Shown: piece after piece, positions 45,374 to 55,476 of the stretch | How positions within the stretch are numbered: the first letter of the stretch is position 1 | Layout of the letters: each line of letters opens with the position of its first letter | Assembly (NCBI RefSeq): GCF_014884385.1 | Contig: NZ_WKFH01000003.1 | Location: 3,194,001 to 3,258,000, forward strand | DNA from: Phycobacter azelaicus | GTDB taxonomy: Bacteria; Pseudomonadota; Alphaproteobacteria; Rhodobacterales; Rhodobacteraceae | Direction: 5' to 3' | Length of the DNA stretch: 64,000 bases | Position numbers and translations under genes: made by a program | Notes under the pieces: generated by a model | Database searches by the model: none | The model's input: only the letters and a program-made list of their open reading frames with translations | Told to the model about the DNA's origin: nothing

Positions 45374-46597
45374 ATGACGACATCCCGCAGCTCTGAATCG
45401 ACCGGCCACATGTCCAGTACAGAGGCCACCTTTTGCTCACCGATCGTGGAGTCGCGGCGCTGGCTGGAGGGGGTCACGTTTCCATCCAACCGCCCTTTGA
45501 TCAACGTCAGCCAGGCCGCGCCAACGGCAATGCCGCCCGAAGGGCTGCGCCAAGCGATGGCCGATGCTGCGCTCAACCAGGTGGATGCACACCTCTACGG
45601 CGCGGTTCTGGGCCGTGATGACTTGCGAGATGCACTGGCCAGCCAGATCTCAAGTCATTATGGCGGCTCGGTCTCAAAAGCGCAGGTCGGCATCACCTCT
45701 GGCTGCAACCAGGCGTTTGCCGCCAGCATCGCATCGCTATGCGCCGAAGGTGACGAGGTGATCATTCCGGTTCCATGGTACTTCAACCACAAGATGTGGC
45801 TCGACATGTCGGGTGTTGCGGCAGTTCCCCTGCATGTGGGCCCAGACATGATGCCCGACCCCGATGCGGCCGCTGCGCTGATTACCCCCAGGACCCGCGC
45901 CATCGTCTTGGTGACCCCGAACAATCCCTGCGGTGTCGAATACCCAGCCGGGATCGTGCGTGCCTTTTTCGATCTCGCTCGCGCACATGGTCTAGCGCTG
46001 ATCCTTGACGAAACCTATCGCGATTTTGACAGCCGCGATGGCGCCCCACACGATCTGTTCAAGGATGTCGCCTGGGACAAAACTCTGATCCATCTTTATT
46101 CGTTTTCAAAAGCCTACAGGCTAACGGGACACCGTGTTGGAGCGATCGCATCCAGCGAATCCAAATTGTTCGAAATGGAAAAGTTTCTCGATACGTTGAC
46201 GATATGCCCGGCCCAGCTTGGTCAGATCGGCGCAGTCTGGGGCCTTCGTAACCTGCAAGACTGGCTCGCCGGTGAGCGGCATGAAATCCTGGATCGCAAA
46301 GCTGCAATTGAAGAAGGGTTTCACAAGTTAGCGGACAAGGGCTGGTCCCTGCTCGGATGCGGGGCCTATTTCGCCTACGTGGAGCATCCCTTTGAGCAGT
46401 CATCGGAAACGCTGGCCAAACAGCTGGTTCAGGAGAGCTCCGTTTTGATGTTGCCCGGTACCATGTTCATGCCCTCGGGCGATACGTCCGGCGCGCGTCA
46501 GTTCCGAATTGCCTTTGCCAATGTAGACCGCGCAGGCATCGAGGCGCTCTTTGACAGGCTTGCGGCGTTCCAGCCCAGCCAGAACCACGGACAGTAG
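45374..46597 (+). CDS. PLP-dependent class I/II aminotransferase
   Basis: A 407-residue fold-type I enzyme: INVSQAAPTAMPPEGLRQAM, VGITSGCNQAFAASIASL, VLVTPNNPCGVEYPAGIV, LILDETYRDFD and the PLP-lysine motif YSFSKAYRLTGHRVG. The final arginine region RQFRIAFANVD is present. The specific amino acid cannot be read. A second ATG at 45410 is a possible start. It stands alone between gpt and ppiD. Confidence 0.9.
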   Translation: MTTSRSSESTGHMSSTEATFCSPIVESRRWLEGVTFPSNRPLINVSQAAPTAMPPEGLRQAMADAALNQVDAHLYGAVLGRDDLRDALASQISSHYGGSVSKAQVGITSGCNQAFAASIASLCAEGDEVIIPVPWYFNHKMWLDMSGVAAVPLHVGPDMMPDPDAAAALITPRTRAIVLVTPNNPCGVEYPAGIVRAFFDLARAHGLALILDETYRDFDSRDGAPHDLFKDVAWDKTLIHLYSFSKAYRLTGHRVGAIASSESKLFEMEKFLDTLTICPAQLGQIGAVWGLRNLQDWLAGERHEILDRKAAIEEGFHKLADKGWSLLGCGAYFAYVEHPFEQSSETLAKQLVQESSVLMLPGTMFMPSGDTSGARQFRIAFANVDRAGIEALFDRLAAFQPSQNHGQ

Positions 46598-46734
46598 CAG
46601 TCCTTGCTTGCGCGACAAGTTCTTGCCCCTTCTGGGGTGGCAGCGTATGCAGAAGCCCGAGATGACAAATCGCACCGCCTCCCAGCCGCAAAACGGCAAT
46701 GACAGGGCGGGCAACAGGTAGGAATGAGGGCACT

Positions 46735-48576
46735 ATGGCCGCTGGCATGAAGAATCTTTCACGAACCTTTGTCTGGATCCTCATGGGGATGCTGATCGTG
46801 GGGCTTGCCGGGTTTGGCGCGGTGAATTTTTCCGGCTCGATGACATCCGTGGCCATCGTCGGTGAGCGCGAAGTGACCGTTGACACCTACATGCGCGAAC
46901 TCCAGCGCGAGCAGCGGGCATTACAGGCCCAGACCGGTCAGGCGATGCCCATGTCCCAAATGACAGCCATGGGACTGGATCAGGTGGTTCTTGGGCGGCT
47001 GATCACTCTGGCCTCCATCGACAACGAAGTACAGCAACTTGGCGTTTCCATCGGCGACGAGAACCTTTTGGAAGAATTGACCAAAGTGCCCGCCTTCCAG
47101 AATGCGAACGGACAGTTCGACCGGGAAACCTATCGCTTTGCGCTTGATAATGCCGGGTTTAGCGAGGCCGAGTTCGAGGATGACCTACGCCGTGAAGCCG
47201 GGCGCACCCTGGTGCAGGCGGCCATCATGTCGGGCGCACGCATGCCCGAAACCATGGCCGATACGCTGGTCGCCTACATCGGTGAACGTCGCAGCCTTAC
47301 TTACGTCTCCATTCCCAAGGCCACAGTTCCGCTGACGATGCAGATGCCCGGCGATGAAGAGCTCCAGGCCTTTTACGACGCCAACATCGATCTGTTTACC
47401 CTGCCGGAAACAAAGGTCCTGACGTATGTGCATTTGAGCCCCGCGATGCTGCTGGACACTGTTGATGTCGACGAAACCGCGCTGAAGGCACTCTATGAAG
47501 AGCGGATCGCGGAATATGACGTACCGGAACGCCGCCTGGTCGAACGACTGGTGTTCGCAGATCAGGACAGTGCTGCAAGCGCGAAAGCACAGCTTGACGT
47601 CGGCGGCACAACATTCGAGGTGCTCGTGCAGGATCGCGGATTGGATCTGGCCGATATCGACCTTGGCGATGTGACACAAGCCGACCTGGCGGGCGCGGGC
47701 GCCGAGGTCTTTGCGGCCGAGGTTGGCGCTGTTGTCGGCCCCCTGCCCTCTGATCTTGGCCCTGCCCTTTATCGCGTTAACGGTACTCTAGAAGCCCGCC
47801 TCACAACGTTCGAGGATGCTCAGACAGAACTGCGCGATGAACTCGCCGCAGACCGTGCGCGCCGCCTGATCGAACAGCAGTCCGAGCCGATCGAGGATAT
47901 GCTGGCCGGTGGCATGACCCTTGAGGAGGTGGCCAAGGATTCGGATGTGCGTCTTGGTACCCTCAATTGGACCGGCGCCAACAGTGAGGCGATTGCCGCC
48001 TACGATGGTTTCCGCTCCGCTGCTGAGCAGGTCACGGTTGATGATTTTCCATCCGTCGACTTCCTCGAAGATGGCAGCCTTTTCGCTCTGCGCCTCGACG
48101 AAGTCCTGCCGCCGCGCCCGGAAGCCTTTGACGACGCACGGGAAGCTGTTTTCCAGGCCTGGAATGACAACCGCGCAGCCGAGGCCGTCGCAGCCCAGGC
48201 CGAAGCGCTTTTGCAAGAGGTTACGGATGCCGGTGCCTTCCCTGAGGACCGCGAGTTGAAAACGGAAACCGCACAGACCCGCACCGCGTACATAGAAGGC
48301 ACTCCGGGCGAGATGATGATTGCCGCCTTCGAGATGGAGCCGGGCGAGCTGCGCATCGTTACCGATGAGGATGGCGCCGTCGTTCTACGCCTTGATGAGA
48401 TCCTGCCAGCCGAAGACAGCGCAGAAATGCAAATGCTGAAACAGGCTCTGGACAGTCAGCTTGATCAAGCCGTCTCGCAAGCGCTGTTCGAAGCCTTTGC
48501 GCAGGACGCGCAGCGTCGCGCCGCCCCCCGGGTCGATCAGCAGGCAATGAACGCCGTTCAATCCAGCCTCCAGTAA
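46735..48576 (+). CDS. ppiD: PpiD/SurA-type peptidyl-prolyl isomerase chaperone
   Basis: A 613-residue inner-membrane-anchored periplasmic folding factor. One N-terminal membrane helix (TFVWILMGMLIVGLAGFGAV), then a SurA_N-like chaperone region (VTVDTYMRELQREQRALQAQ, MTAMGLDQVVLGRLI, FDRETYRFALDNAGFSEAEF) and a central parvulin-like domain that looks degenerate, since the usual parvulin signature is hard to find. A long C-terminal region follows. ATG 46735 follows GAGGGCACT. It is located 24 bp before trpE and probably co-transcribed. Confidence 0.88.
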   Translation: MAAGMKNLSRTFVWILMGMLIVGLAGFGAVNFSGSMTSVAIVGEREVTVDTYMRELQREQRALQAQTGQAMPMSQMTAMGLDQVVLGRLITLASIDNEVQQLGVSIGDENLLEELTKVPAFQNANGQFDRETYRFALDNAGFSEAEFEDDLRREAGRTLVQAAIMSGARMPETMADTLVAYIGERRSLTYVSIPKATVPLTMQMPGDEELQAFYDANIDLFTLPETKVLTYVHLSPAMLLDTVDVDETALKALYEERIAEYDVPERRLVERLVFADQDSAASAKAQLDVGGTTFEVLVQDRGLDLADIDLGDVTQADLAGAGAEVFAAEVGAVVGPLPSDLGPALYRVNGTLEARLTTFEDAQTELRDELAADRARRLIEQQSEPIEDMLAGGMTLEEVAKDSDVRLGTLNWTGANSEAIAAYDGFRSAAEQVTVDDFPSVDFLEDGSLFALRLDEVLPPRPEAFDDAREAVFQAWNDNRAAEAVAAQAEALLQEVTDAGAFPEDRELKTETAQTRTAYIEGTPGEMMIAAFEMEPGELRIVTDEDGAVVLRLDEILPAEDSAEMQMLKQALDSQLDQAVSQALFEAFAQDAQRRAAPRVDQQAMNAVQSSLQ

Positions 48577-48600
48577 CCTAGCAGAGCAAGGCAGCACCAC

Positions 48601-50112
48601 ATGGCTTTGACCCCGGATTTCGACAGCTTTGCCGCAGCCTATGACGCGGGCGAGAACCAGCTGGTCTACACCCGCCTAGCTGCGGACCTCGACACGCCGG
48701 TCTCGTTGATGTTGAAGCTGACGGGCGCCCAAAAAGACGCCTTCATTCTGGAGTCGGTAACCGGCGGCGAGGTACGCGGGCGCTATTCCATCATCGGCAT
48801 GAAACCCGATCTGGTCTGGCGCTGCCGCGGAGACAAATCCGAGATCAACCGCACCGCGCGTTTTGATGCAGACGGGTTCGCGCCGCAAGACGGCGATCCG
48901 CTCGACAACCTGCGGGCGCTTCTGGCCGAAAGCCGCATCGATCTTCCCGACGATCTACCGCAGGCGGCCGCCGGACTTTTTGGCTATCTCGGCTACGACA
49001 TGGTGCGTCTCGTCGAACATCTGCCAGACGTGAACCCGGATCCGCTCGGTCTGCCCGATGCAATCATGATGCGCCCATCGGTGGTGGCGGTTCTGGACGG
49101 GGTCAAGGGTGAGGTCACGGTAGTTTCCCCCGCCTGGGCGGCGGCAGGTCAATCGGCCAAAGCCGCCTATGCGCAAGCGGCCGAACGGGTCATGGATGCG
49201 GTGCGCGATCTTGAACGCGCCATGCCGGCCGAGACACGCGATCTGGGCGATGCGAACGAAATCGCCCCGCCGGTCAGCAACTTCACCAAATCCGGCTACA
49301 TGGAAGCGGTGGAGAAAGCCAAGGAATACATCCGCGCAGGTGACATCTTTCAGGTCGTTCCCGCTCAGCGTTGGAAGCAGGACTTTCCGCTGCCGCCCTT
49401 TGCGCTCTACCGGTCTCTGCGGCGGACGAATCCTTCACCGTTCATGTTCTATTTCAATTTCGGCGGGTTTCAGGTCATTGGCGCCAGCCCTGAGATCCTG
49501 GTGCGGGTCTTTGGTCAGGAAGTCACCATTCGCCCCATTGCCGGTACTCGCCCGCGCGGTGCCACTCCGGAAGAGGACAAAGCGCTTGAGGCAGATCTTC
49601 TGGCCGACAAGAAGGAGCTGGCCGAGCATCTGATGCTTTTGGATCTGGGGCGCAACGATACGGGCCGCGTCTCAAAAATCGGCACCGTGCGCCCGACCGA
49701 AAAGTTCATCATCGAGCGGTACAGCCACGTGATGCATATCGTTTCGAACGTCGTGGGCGAACTGGACGATGACAAGGACGCCCTTGACGCTTTCTTTGCC
49801 GGAATGCCTGCGGGCACGGTCTCAGGTGCGCCAAAAGTGCGGGCGATGGAGATCATCGATGAGCTGGAGCCGGAAAAGCGCGGCGTTTATGGCGGCGGAG
49901 TGGGCTATTTCTCGGCTGGCGGCGACATGGACATGTGTATCGCCCTGCGCACGGCCATCGTTCAGGATCAGACGCTCTACATTCAGGCCGGTGGCGGCGT
50001 TGTGTATGACAGCGACCCCGAGGCCGAGTACATGGAAACCGTGCATAAATCCAATGCGATCCGCCGTGCAGCCGCCGATGCCGCCCGCTTTACCGGTCGC
50101 CGCAATCGCTAA
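48601..50112 (+). CDS. trpE: anthranilate synthase component I
   Basis: Chorismate to anthranilate with TrpG. The 503-residue protein has the N-terminal feedback domain (LDTPVSLMLKL, FILESVTGGEVRGRYSIIG) and the chorismate-binding core: GDIFQVVPAQRWKQDFPLPP, ASPEILVRV, RPIAGTRPRGATPEEDKALE, FAGMPAGTVSGAPKVRAMEI and GGGVGYFSAGGDMDMCIALR. It is separated from trpGDC by the convergent deacetylase gene. I see no leader peptide with tandem Trp codons. Confidence 0.97.
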   Translation: MALTPDFDSFAAAYDAGENQLVYTRLAADLDTPVSLMLKLTGAQKDAFILESVTGGEVRGRYSIIGMKPDLVWRCRGDKSEINRTARFDADGFAPQDGDPLDNLRALLAESRIDLPDDLPQAAAGLFGYLGYDMVRLVEHLPDVNPDPLGLPDAIMMRPSVVAVLDGVKGEVTVVSPAWAAAGQSAKAAYAQAAERVMDAVRDLERAMPAETRDLGDANEIAPPVSNFTKSGYMEAVEKAKEYIRAGDIFQVVPAQRWKQDFPLPPFALYRSLRRTNPSPFMFYFNFGGFQVIGASPEILVRVFGQEVTIRPIAGTRPRGATPEEDKALEADLLADKKELAEHLMLLDLGRNDTGRVSKIGTVRPTEKFIIERYSHVMHIVSNVVGELDDDKDALDAFFAGMPAGTVSGAPKVRAMEIIDELEPEKRGVYGGGVGYFSAGGDMDMCIALRTAIVQDQTLYIQAGGGVVYDSDPEAEYMETVHKSNAIRRAAADAARFTGRRNR

Positions 50113-50161
50113 GGCGGGCGCGTCTGCAGACGGATAATGCCTGACGTCTGGCCCCAATCGG

Positions 50162-51727
50162 CTATTCGGCAGTTTCAGCGAGGTTCGCCGCCAAACTGGC
50201 CGATACCGGCGCAAGGGCCACGCGGCTTGCACGATCCTGCAATCCCCACAACAGCAGCGCCGAAATCGTGTCGGGTTGCAGACGACCCAGCATGATCACG
50301 GCCCCCTCTTGACCGGCGCGGAAGGCAGCCTGATCGAGGAACCGTCGCATGGCCCTCGGGTTTTGCCCCGCCCCATCAAAGTCGCGAAAGACCACACCTG
50401 CGGGAACACCTTCACGCAGTGCAAGTTTTTGCACCGTGTTGAGCCCGCTGTTCTGCAAGACGAGGCCATAGCCCCCTGCCTGCGCCACGTCGGAGACCTG
50501 ATCTGCCAATGGCCTGTTCCCTTGCACACCGGTCCTGACCCCTTCGAGGAGAGCCACCGCCTCGGGGAGGCGCTCCCGCCAGACCTCAAACGCGGTTTCT
50601 GCATCCTGAGGGCGAGCCTCACGCGGCAGATCCGCAAGGATGAGAACCTCAAATCCGGCAGCGCGATGAGCAACCATCTTTTCCGCAGCTCGCGGATCTT
50701 CGGGATCAATCGCAAAGCTTAGAGGATAGGGGAATTCCGCCAAAGCCTCGGCCTCGACAGATTCCGCATCGTCAATGAGTACGATGGACATCAATGGACG
50801 GTCCTCGCTCGCCTCATATGGAGCCGCGAAGGCTTTGAACGGCGACTGCTCGGTTGTGTCAGCCTCTTCCTCGATCTCATTGACCCCATCCCGTTCTGTC
50901 AGGGGGATTACCCGGGTGCCGATCTGAGGCCCCTCGGCCCGATCTGGTTCATTTGCCGTTGGTAGCGCCGCAATGCGGTCGGTGGCGTCTGCCCCCGGTG
51001 CAGGTTCGGCCTCAGCCACTTGTGTCTCATCCCCCTGCGTCTCAGCCTCTGCTGGCGTCTCCTCGGCAGTGTCCGGCTGCGCCTGAGGCGCGGGTGTTGC
51101 AAATGTGATCACAGGCGGCGCTGTTGGAGCCGGAGCGGTCCCAAGTTCCGGCATCGCAACCGATGGAACCAAAGCGCGAGCGCCCTCTGTATCGTCCTGA
51201 CTTGCAGTCAATTCCGGCTTGGCAGACTGGTCGGGATCCTCCTGCCGGGCCTGCGCCGCCTCAATCTCGGTTTCCGCAGGTGCCGGGGCGGGCTGGGTGG
51301 ACACAATGATGTCGTCCTCACCTGCGGTGGATGCTGGCAAGGTGACCGGATCACCGCCACTATTGGCGGTGGACAATTCGGACGGTGCACCGGGTTTGGC
51401 GGGAAGCGCCACCTCACCGTCTGAGGCAACCGCCCCCGGCACGACAAGCTCTGGGCGCGCGGCCGGTACCGTATCCGCTGCATCCAGACCGCTGACGTCG
51501 TCTGCCGGGGCCGTGCTAGGGGCAACTGGCACTGCCTCCACCAGATCAGCATCGCCTGATGGACGTTCAACCGGTGCAGAGGCGCTCGGCTCAGGGGCTG
51601 CAGCCGCATCGGGCTCTGTCACGCTGACACGCACCTGCGGCGGCAATGGCGTGGACAGGGACCACATCGCCGCGCCACCCACTGCCACCAGGGTTCCAAT
51701 ACTGACGCCGACCAGAAAGCCTCGCAT
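50162..51727 (-). CDS. divergent polysaccharide deacetylase-family protein
   Basis: A 521-residue protein with an N-terminal signal-anchor (MRGFLVGVSIGTLVAVGGAA), about 280 residues of Ala/Pro/Glu-rich linker and a C-terminal divergent polysaccharide deacetylase (YibQ/DUF610-like) domain: LMSIVLIDDAESVEAEALA, PLSFAIDPEDPRAAEKM, GFEVLILADLPREARPQ, YGLVLQNSGLNT. The linker probably spans the periplasm. The usual histidine in the strand after GFEV appears replaced, so activity is doubtful. ATG 51727 follows GAGAGG. The frame continues open over trpG but is not coding there. Confidence 0.85.
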   Translation of the reverse strand: MRGFLVGVSIGTLVAVGGAAMWSLSTPLPPQVRVSVTEPDAAAAPEPSASAPVERPSGDADLVEAVPVAPSTAPADDVSGLDAADTVPAARPELVVPGAVASDGEVALPAKPGAPSELSTANSGGDPVTLPASTAGEDDIIVSTQPAPAPAETEIEAAQARQEDPDQSAKPELTASQDDTEGARALVPSVAMPELGTAPAPTAPPVITFATPAPQAQPDTAEETPAEAETQGDETQVAEAEPAPGADATDRIAALPTANEPDRAEGPQIGTRVIPLTERDGVNEIEEEADTTEQSPFKAFAAPYEASEDRPLMSIVLIDDAESVEAEALAEFPYPLSFAIDPEDPRAAEKMVAHRAAGFEVLILADLPREARPQDAETAFEVWRERLPEAVALLEGVRTGVQGNRPLADQVSDVAQAGGYGLVLQNSGLNTVQKLALREGVPAGVVFRDFDGAGQNPRAMRRFLDQAAFRAGQEGAVIMLGRLQPDTISALLLWGLQDRASRVALAPVSASLAANLAETAE

Positions 51728-51928
51728 GCCCGTTTTGCCTCTCAATTCTTTGGTCTTGCCTTCATTGATCAGGCCTGCCACCTGACCAAATTCACCGGGA
51801 TCATCCAACGCGATTGTGCCAAAAAGGCACCCTGCCCTTGACGCTGGCCGGCAAGCCTGAACATGTATGTCGCAACAACTATACTGCGGTGCAAGCCCTG
51901 CCCGCCACCCATAAAAGAGCCTGCCAAG

Positions 51929-52510
51929 ATGTTGCTGCTGATCGACAACTACGATTCCTTTACCTACAACCTTGTGCACTACCTGGGCGAGCTTGGCGCA
52001 ACGCTGGATGTTCGCCGCAACGACACCCTTGATGTCCAAGAAGCCATGGCTATCAGGCCTGCGGGCATTCTTCTTAGCCCCGGCCCCTGCGATCCCGATC
52101 AGGCAGGAATATGCCTGCCCCTTACCCTCGCTGCGGCTGAAGCTGGCATCCCGCTGATGGGCGTCTGCCTCGGCCACCAGACAATCGGTCAGGCCTTTGG
52201 CGGCAAAGTGGTGCGGTGCCATGAAATCGTTCACGGAAAGATGGGACAGGTACATCACAGCGGCAAAGGTCTGTTTGCCGGCCTCCCCTCACCTTTTGAG
52301 GCAACCCGCTATCACTCCCTTATCGTTGAACGGGACACTCTACCCGATTGCCTGGAAGTGACGGCAGAACTGGAGGACGGGACCATCATGGGCTTGCAGC
52401 ATCGCGACCTGCCGATCCACGGTGTCCAGTTTCACCCGGAGTCGATCGCCTCTGAGCACGGCCACGCGCTGCTGCAGAATTTCCTGAACGAGATGAAGGT
52501 GCCCGCATGA
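51929..52510 (+). CDS. trpG: anthranilate synthase component II (glutamine amidotransferase)
   Basis: Supplies ammonia to TrpE. The 193-residue class I amidotransferase has [34 protein letters not shown], the nucleophile in [15 protein letters not shown] (Cys80) and [15 protein letters not shown] (His/Glu of the triad). ATG 51929 gives the canonical start. An ATG at 51863 would add 22 atypical residues. It overlaps trpD by ATGA. Confidence 0.97.
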   Translation: MLLLIDNYDSFTYNLVHYLGELGATLDVRRNDTLDVQEAMAIRPAGILLSPGPCDPDQAGICLPLTLAAAEAGIPLMGVCLGHQTIGQAFGGKVVRCHEIVHGKMGQVHHSGKGLFAGLPSPFEATRYHSLIVERDTLPDCLEVTAELEDGTIMGLQHRDLPIHGVQFHPESIASEHGHALLQNFLNEMKVPA

Positions 52511-53529
52511 GCGACCAGATGAAGCCCCTGATCAATGCCGCCGCAGAGCGCGCCCTGACCCGCGCAGAAGCGGAAGAGGCCTTTGCCATGCTGTTCGAGG
52601 GCGAAGCCACCCCAAGTCAGATGGGCGGTCTGTTGATGGCACTGCGCACAAGGGGCGAAACCGTGGACGAATACGCTGCCGCGGCTGCCGTCATGCGCTC
52701 CAAATGCAATGCTGTGCGTGCGCCGGAAGGGGCCATCGACATTGTCGGCACCGGCGGCGATGGCAAGGGCACGCTCAACATCTCGACCGCCACAGCCTTT
52801 GTGGTCGCGGGGGCCGGGACGGTGGTGGCAAAGCACGGCAATCGCAACCTCAGCTCAAAATCCGGCGCCGCGGATGCTTTGGGGCAGATGGGTATTCAGG
52901 TGATGGTCGGACCGCAAGTGGTTGAAAGATCACTGAACGAGGCCGGGATCTGTTTCATGATGGCGCCGATGCATCACCCGGCGATTGCTCATGTCATGCC
53001 CACCCGGCAAGAGCTTGGAACCCGAACGATTTTCAATATCCTAGGCCCGCTCACCAACCCGGCGGGCGTCAAACGGCAGGTGACCGGCGCCTTTTCCCGC
53101 GCCCTGATCCGCCCTATGGCGGAAACACTCCAGCAGCTTGGTTCGACCCGCGCCTGGCTGGTGCATGGATCGGACGGCACCGATGAGTTGACGATCACCG
53201 GCGTGAGCTGGGTCTCCGCCCTCGAAGAAGACGGCAGCATTCGCGATGTCGAGCTTCACCCCGAAGATGCGGGCTTGCCGGTTCACCCGTTCGAAGAGAT
53301 TCTGGGCGGCACGCCGGAGGAAAACGCAACTGCGTTCCGTGCCCTTCTTGATGGTGCACCCTCGGCTTACCGGGACGCCGTTCTCCTCAATAGCGCTGCG
53401 GCGCTTGTGGTAGCAGGAGACGCGAGCGATCTGCGCGAAGGCGTTGAAAAGGCGCGTGAAAGCATCGACAGCGGCGCCGCAAAAGAAAAAATCTCCGCCG
53501 TGGCTCGGATCACCTCCGGGGCGGACTGA
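52507..53529 (+). CDS. trpD: anthranilate phosphoribosyltransferase
   Basis: Second step of tryptophan synthesis. The 340-residue protein has the PRPP loop [20 protein letters not shown], the [20 protein letters not shown] block and [20 protein letters not shown]. Overlaps with trpG (ATGA) and with the next gene (TGATG) show coupled translation. Confidence 0.97.
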   Translation: MSDQMKPLINAAAERALTRAEAEEAFAMLFEGEATPSQMGGLLMALRTRGETVDEYAAAAAVMRSKCNAVRAPEGAIDIVGTGGDGKGTLNISTATAFVVAGAGTVVAKHGNRNLSSKSGAADALGQMGIQVMVGPQVVERSLNEAGICFMMAPMHHPAIAHVMPTRQELGTRTIFNILGPLTNPAGVKRQVTGAFSRALIRPMAETLQQLGSTRAWLVHGSDGTDELTITGVSWVSALEEDGSIRDVELHPEDAGLPVHPFEEILGGTPEENATAFRALLDGAPSAYRDAVLLNSAAALVVAGDASDLREGVEKARESIDSGAAKEKISAVARITSGAD

Positions 53530-54179
53530 TGGTGCGGCCGGACCGGCTTGGAGCGTGGCGAGACTTACCCTTCTTTGACACCGATTTGCCGCGGATTGAG
53601 GGAAAACTGGCGCAGGAGACACGAACGATCCTGCCGCCGGAGCCGCAACGATTTGCGGCGCTCGAGCTGACACAGCCGGACACGGTGCGCGTCGTCATTC
53701 TCGGGCAGGATCCCTATCCCACCCCCGGCCACGCCCATGGCCTGGCCTTTTCAGTTGAACCGGATGTTCACCCCCTGCCCCGATCTCTTTCCAATGTTTT
53801 CAAAGAGTTGGAAAGCGATCTTGGCTTGGATCGACGAAATGGAGACCTACGGGGCTGGGCGCGTCAGGGCGTTCTGTTGCTGAATAGCGCCCTAAGTGTC
53901 CCTGCGGGCGAGGCAAACGGGCACAAGGATCTGGGCTGGGACCAGCTTGTCAGAGAGGTGCTGGAACGGACATCGAGGCGGCCGACAGCCTATGTCTTAT
54001 GGGGAAAACAGGCTCAAAGGCTTGAAAAACATCTTAATCCGGGCGATCACCTGATCCTGAGAAGCGCGCATCCCTCGCCTCTTTCGGCACGGCGCGGTTT
54101 CTTTGGATCGCGGCCGTTCTCGGCAATTAACACCTGGCTGCAGATGCGCGGCCACGCGCCCATAGACTGGGCCGCCTGA
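53529..54179 (+). CDS. ung: uracil-DNA glycosylase (family 1)
   Basis: Excises uracil from DNA. The 216-residue protein has the water-activating loop VVILGQDPYPTPGHAHGLAF (Asp61), LLNSALSVPAGEANGHKDLG and the intercalation loop HPSPLSARRGFFGSRPFS. It is embedded between trpD and trpC, with its ATG overlapping the trpD stop. This repair gene therefore rides in the tryptophan operon, four genes before lexA. Confidence 0.97.
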   Translation: MVRPDRLGAWRDLPFFDTDLPRIEGKLAQETRTILPPEPQRFAALELTQPDTVRVVILGQDPYPTPGHAHGLAFSVEPDVHPLPRSLSNVFKELESDLGLDRRNGDLRGWARQGVLLLNSALSVPAGEANGHKDLGWDQLVREVLERTSRRPTAYVLWGKQAQRLEKHLNPGDHLILRSAHPSPLSARRGFFGSRPFSAINTWLQMRGHAPIDWAA

Positions 54180-54193
54180 CAGGAGGCTAGGCA

Positions 54194-55006
54194 ATGACAG
54201 AAAACGTGCTCGACAAGATCAAGGCCTATAAGCTGGAGGAGGTCGCCGCCGACAAGGCTGCCGTTCCCATGGCGGAGATCGAGGCTGCCGCCCGCGAAGC
54301 GGCCCCAGTGCGCGGTTTTGCCAAAGCATTGATCGCCGCCAGCCGCGAAGGCTACGGATTGATCGCAGAGATCAAGAAAGCCAGCCCCTCCAAAGGGTTG
54401 ATCCGCGAAGACTTTGACCCGGCAAGCCTCGCGCAGGCCTATGAACAAGGTGGCGCGACCTGTCTCTCCGTTCTGACCGACGCCCCTAGTTTTCAGGGAG
54501 CAAAATCCTTTCTGACCGAGGCGCGCGATGCCTGCGCCCTTCCCGCTTTGCGCAAGGATTTCATGTATGACCCCTATCAGGTGGCCGAGGCGCGCGCACT
54601 AGGAGCCGATTGCATCCTGATCATCATGGCATCTGTGTCGGATGCACAGGCTGCCGAACTGGAAGACTGCGCCATGGAATGGGACATGGATGTGCTGCTG
54701 GAAGTGCATGACGCCAAAGAGCTCGAGCGCGCCTGTGCCTTGAAATCGCCCCTGATGGGCATCAACAACCGTAACCTGAAGACCTTCGAGACTACCCTAG
54801 ATACAACCCGCGATCTGTCCCGCCGGGTGCCCGCCGATCGCACCATTGTCTGCGAAAGCGGGTTGTTCACGCCGCAGGACCTATCGGACATGGCGCGCTA
54901 TGGCGCCCGAACCTTCCTGATCGGAGAGGCCCTGATGCGCCAGGAGGATGTTGCATCCGCCACCCGGCAGTTGCTTGCCAATCCGCTGACACCGGGGGCG
55001 ATGTGA
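54194..55006 (+). CDS. trpC: indole-3-glycerol phosphate synthase
   Basis: Ring closure to indoleglycerol phosphate. The 270-residue TIM barrel has [76 protein letters not shown] and [26 protein letters not shown] precedes the ATG. Its stop overlaps the moaC start. Confidence 0.97.
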   Translation: MTENVLDKIKAYKLEEVAADKAAVPMAEIEAAAREAAPVRGFAKALIAASREGYGLIAEIKKASPSKGLIREDFDPASLAQAYEQGGATCLSVLTDAPSFQGAKSFLTEARDACALPALRKDFMYDPYQVAEARALGADCILIIMASVSDAQAAELEDCAMEWDMDVLLEVHDAKELERACALKSPLMGINNRNLKTFETTLDTTRDLSRRVPADRTIVCESGLFTPQDLSDMARYGARTFLIGEALMRQEDVASATRQLLANPLTPGAM

Positions 55007-55476
55007 TGCCGCTGACGCATTTTGACGGCAAGGGTGACGCCCATATGGTGGATGTCTCGGACAAGGCAGTCACCTCGCGCATTGCAACCGCCGAGGGGCA
55101 CATCAGGATGGCCCGCGAGACATTTGAAATCATTTCCGAAGGTCGCGCGAAAAAGGGCGATGTGCTGAGCGTTGCACGCCTGGCAGGCATCATGGGGGCC
55201 AAGAAAACGCCTGAGCTTATTCCGCTCTGCCACCCGCTGCCGGTGACCAAGGTCGCAGTCGAACTGACACTGGATCCCGAGCTGCCAGGTGTGCGCATCG
55301 AAGGCACGGTGAAAACGACAGGACAGACCGGGGTCGAGATGGAGGCGCTCACCGCTGTTTCCACGGCAGCGCTCACAGTCTACGACATGGCCAAGGCCGT
55401 GGATAAGGCGATGGAGATCGGCGGCATTCGTGTAATCCTGAAAGATGGCGGAAAATCAGGGCGATACGAGGCATAA
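55006..55476 (+). CDS. moaC: cyclic pyranopterin monophosphate synthase
   Basis: Forms cPMP in molybdenum cofactor synthesis together with MoaA. The 156-residue protein has [40 protein letters not shown] and a conserved [23 protein letters not shown] 55006 overlaps the trpC TGA. A GTG at 55003 is also possible. moeA starts directly after the stop. Confidence 0.96.
   Translation: MPLTHFDGKGDAHMVDVSDKAVTSRIATAEGHIRMARETFEIISEGRAKKGDVLSVARLAGIMGAKKTPELIPLCHPLPVTKVAVELTLDPELPGVRIEGTVKTTGQTGVEMEALTAVSTAALTVYDMAKAVDKAMEIGGIRVILKDGGKSGRYEA

Noticed and set aside
48577..48600. trp attenuator or leader peptide before trpE
   Set aside because: Only 24 bp separate ppiD and trpE, and no tandem Trp codons or alternative hairpins are visible.
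51728..52258. N-terminal extension of the deacetylase gene over trpG
   Set aside because: It lies antisense to clear TrpG coding sequence, and a good start with ribosome site is at 51727.
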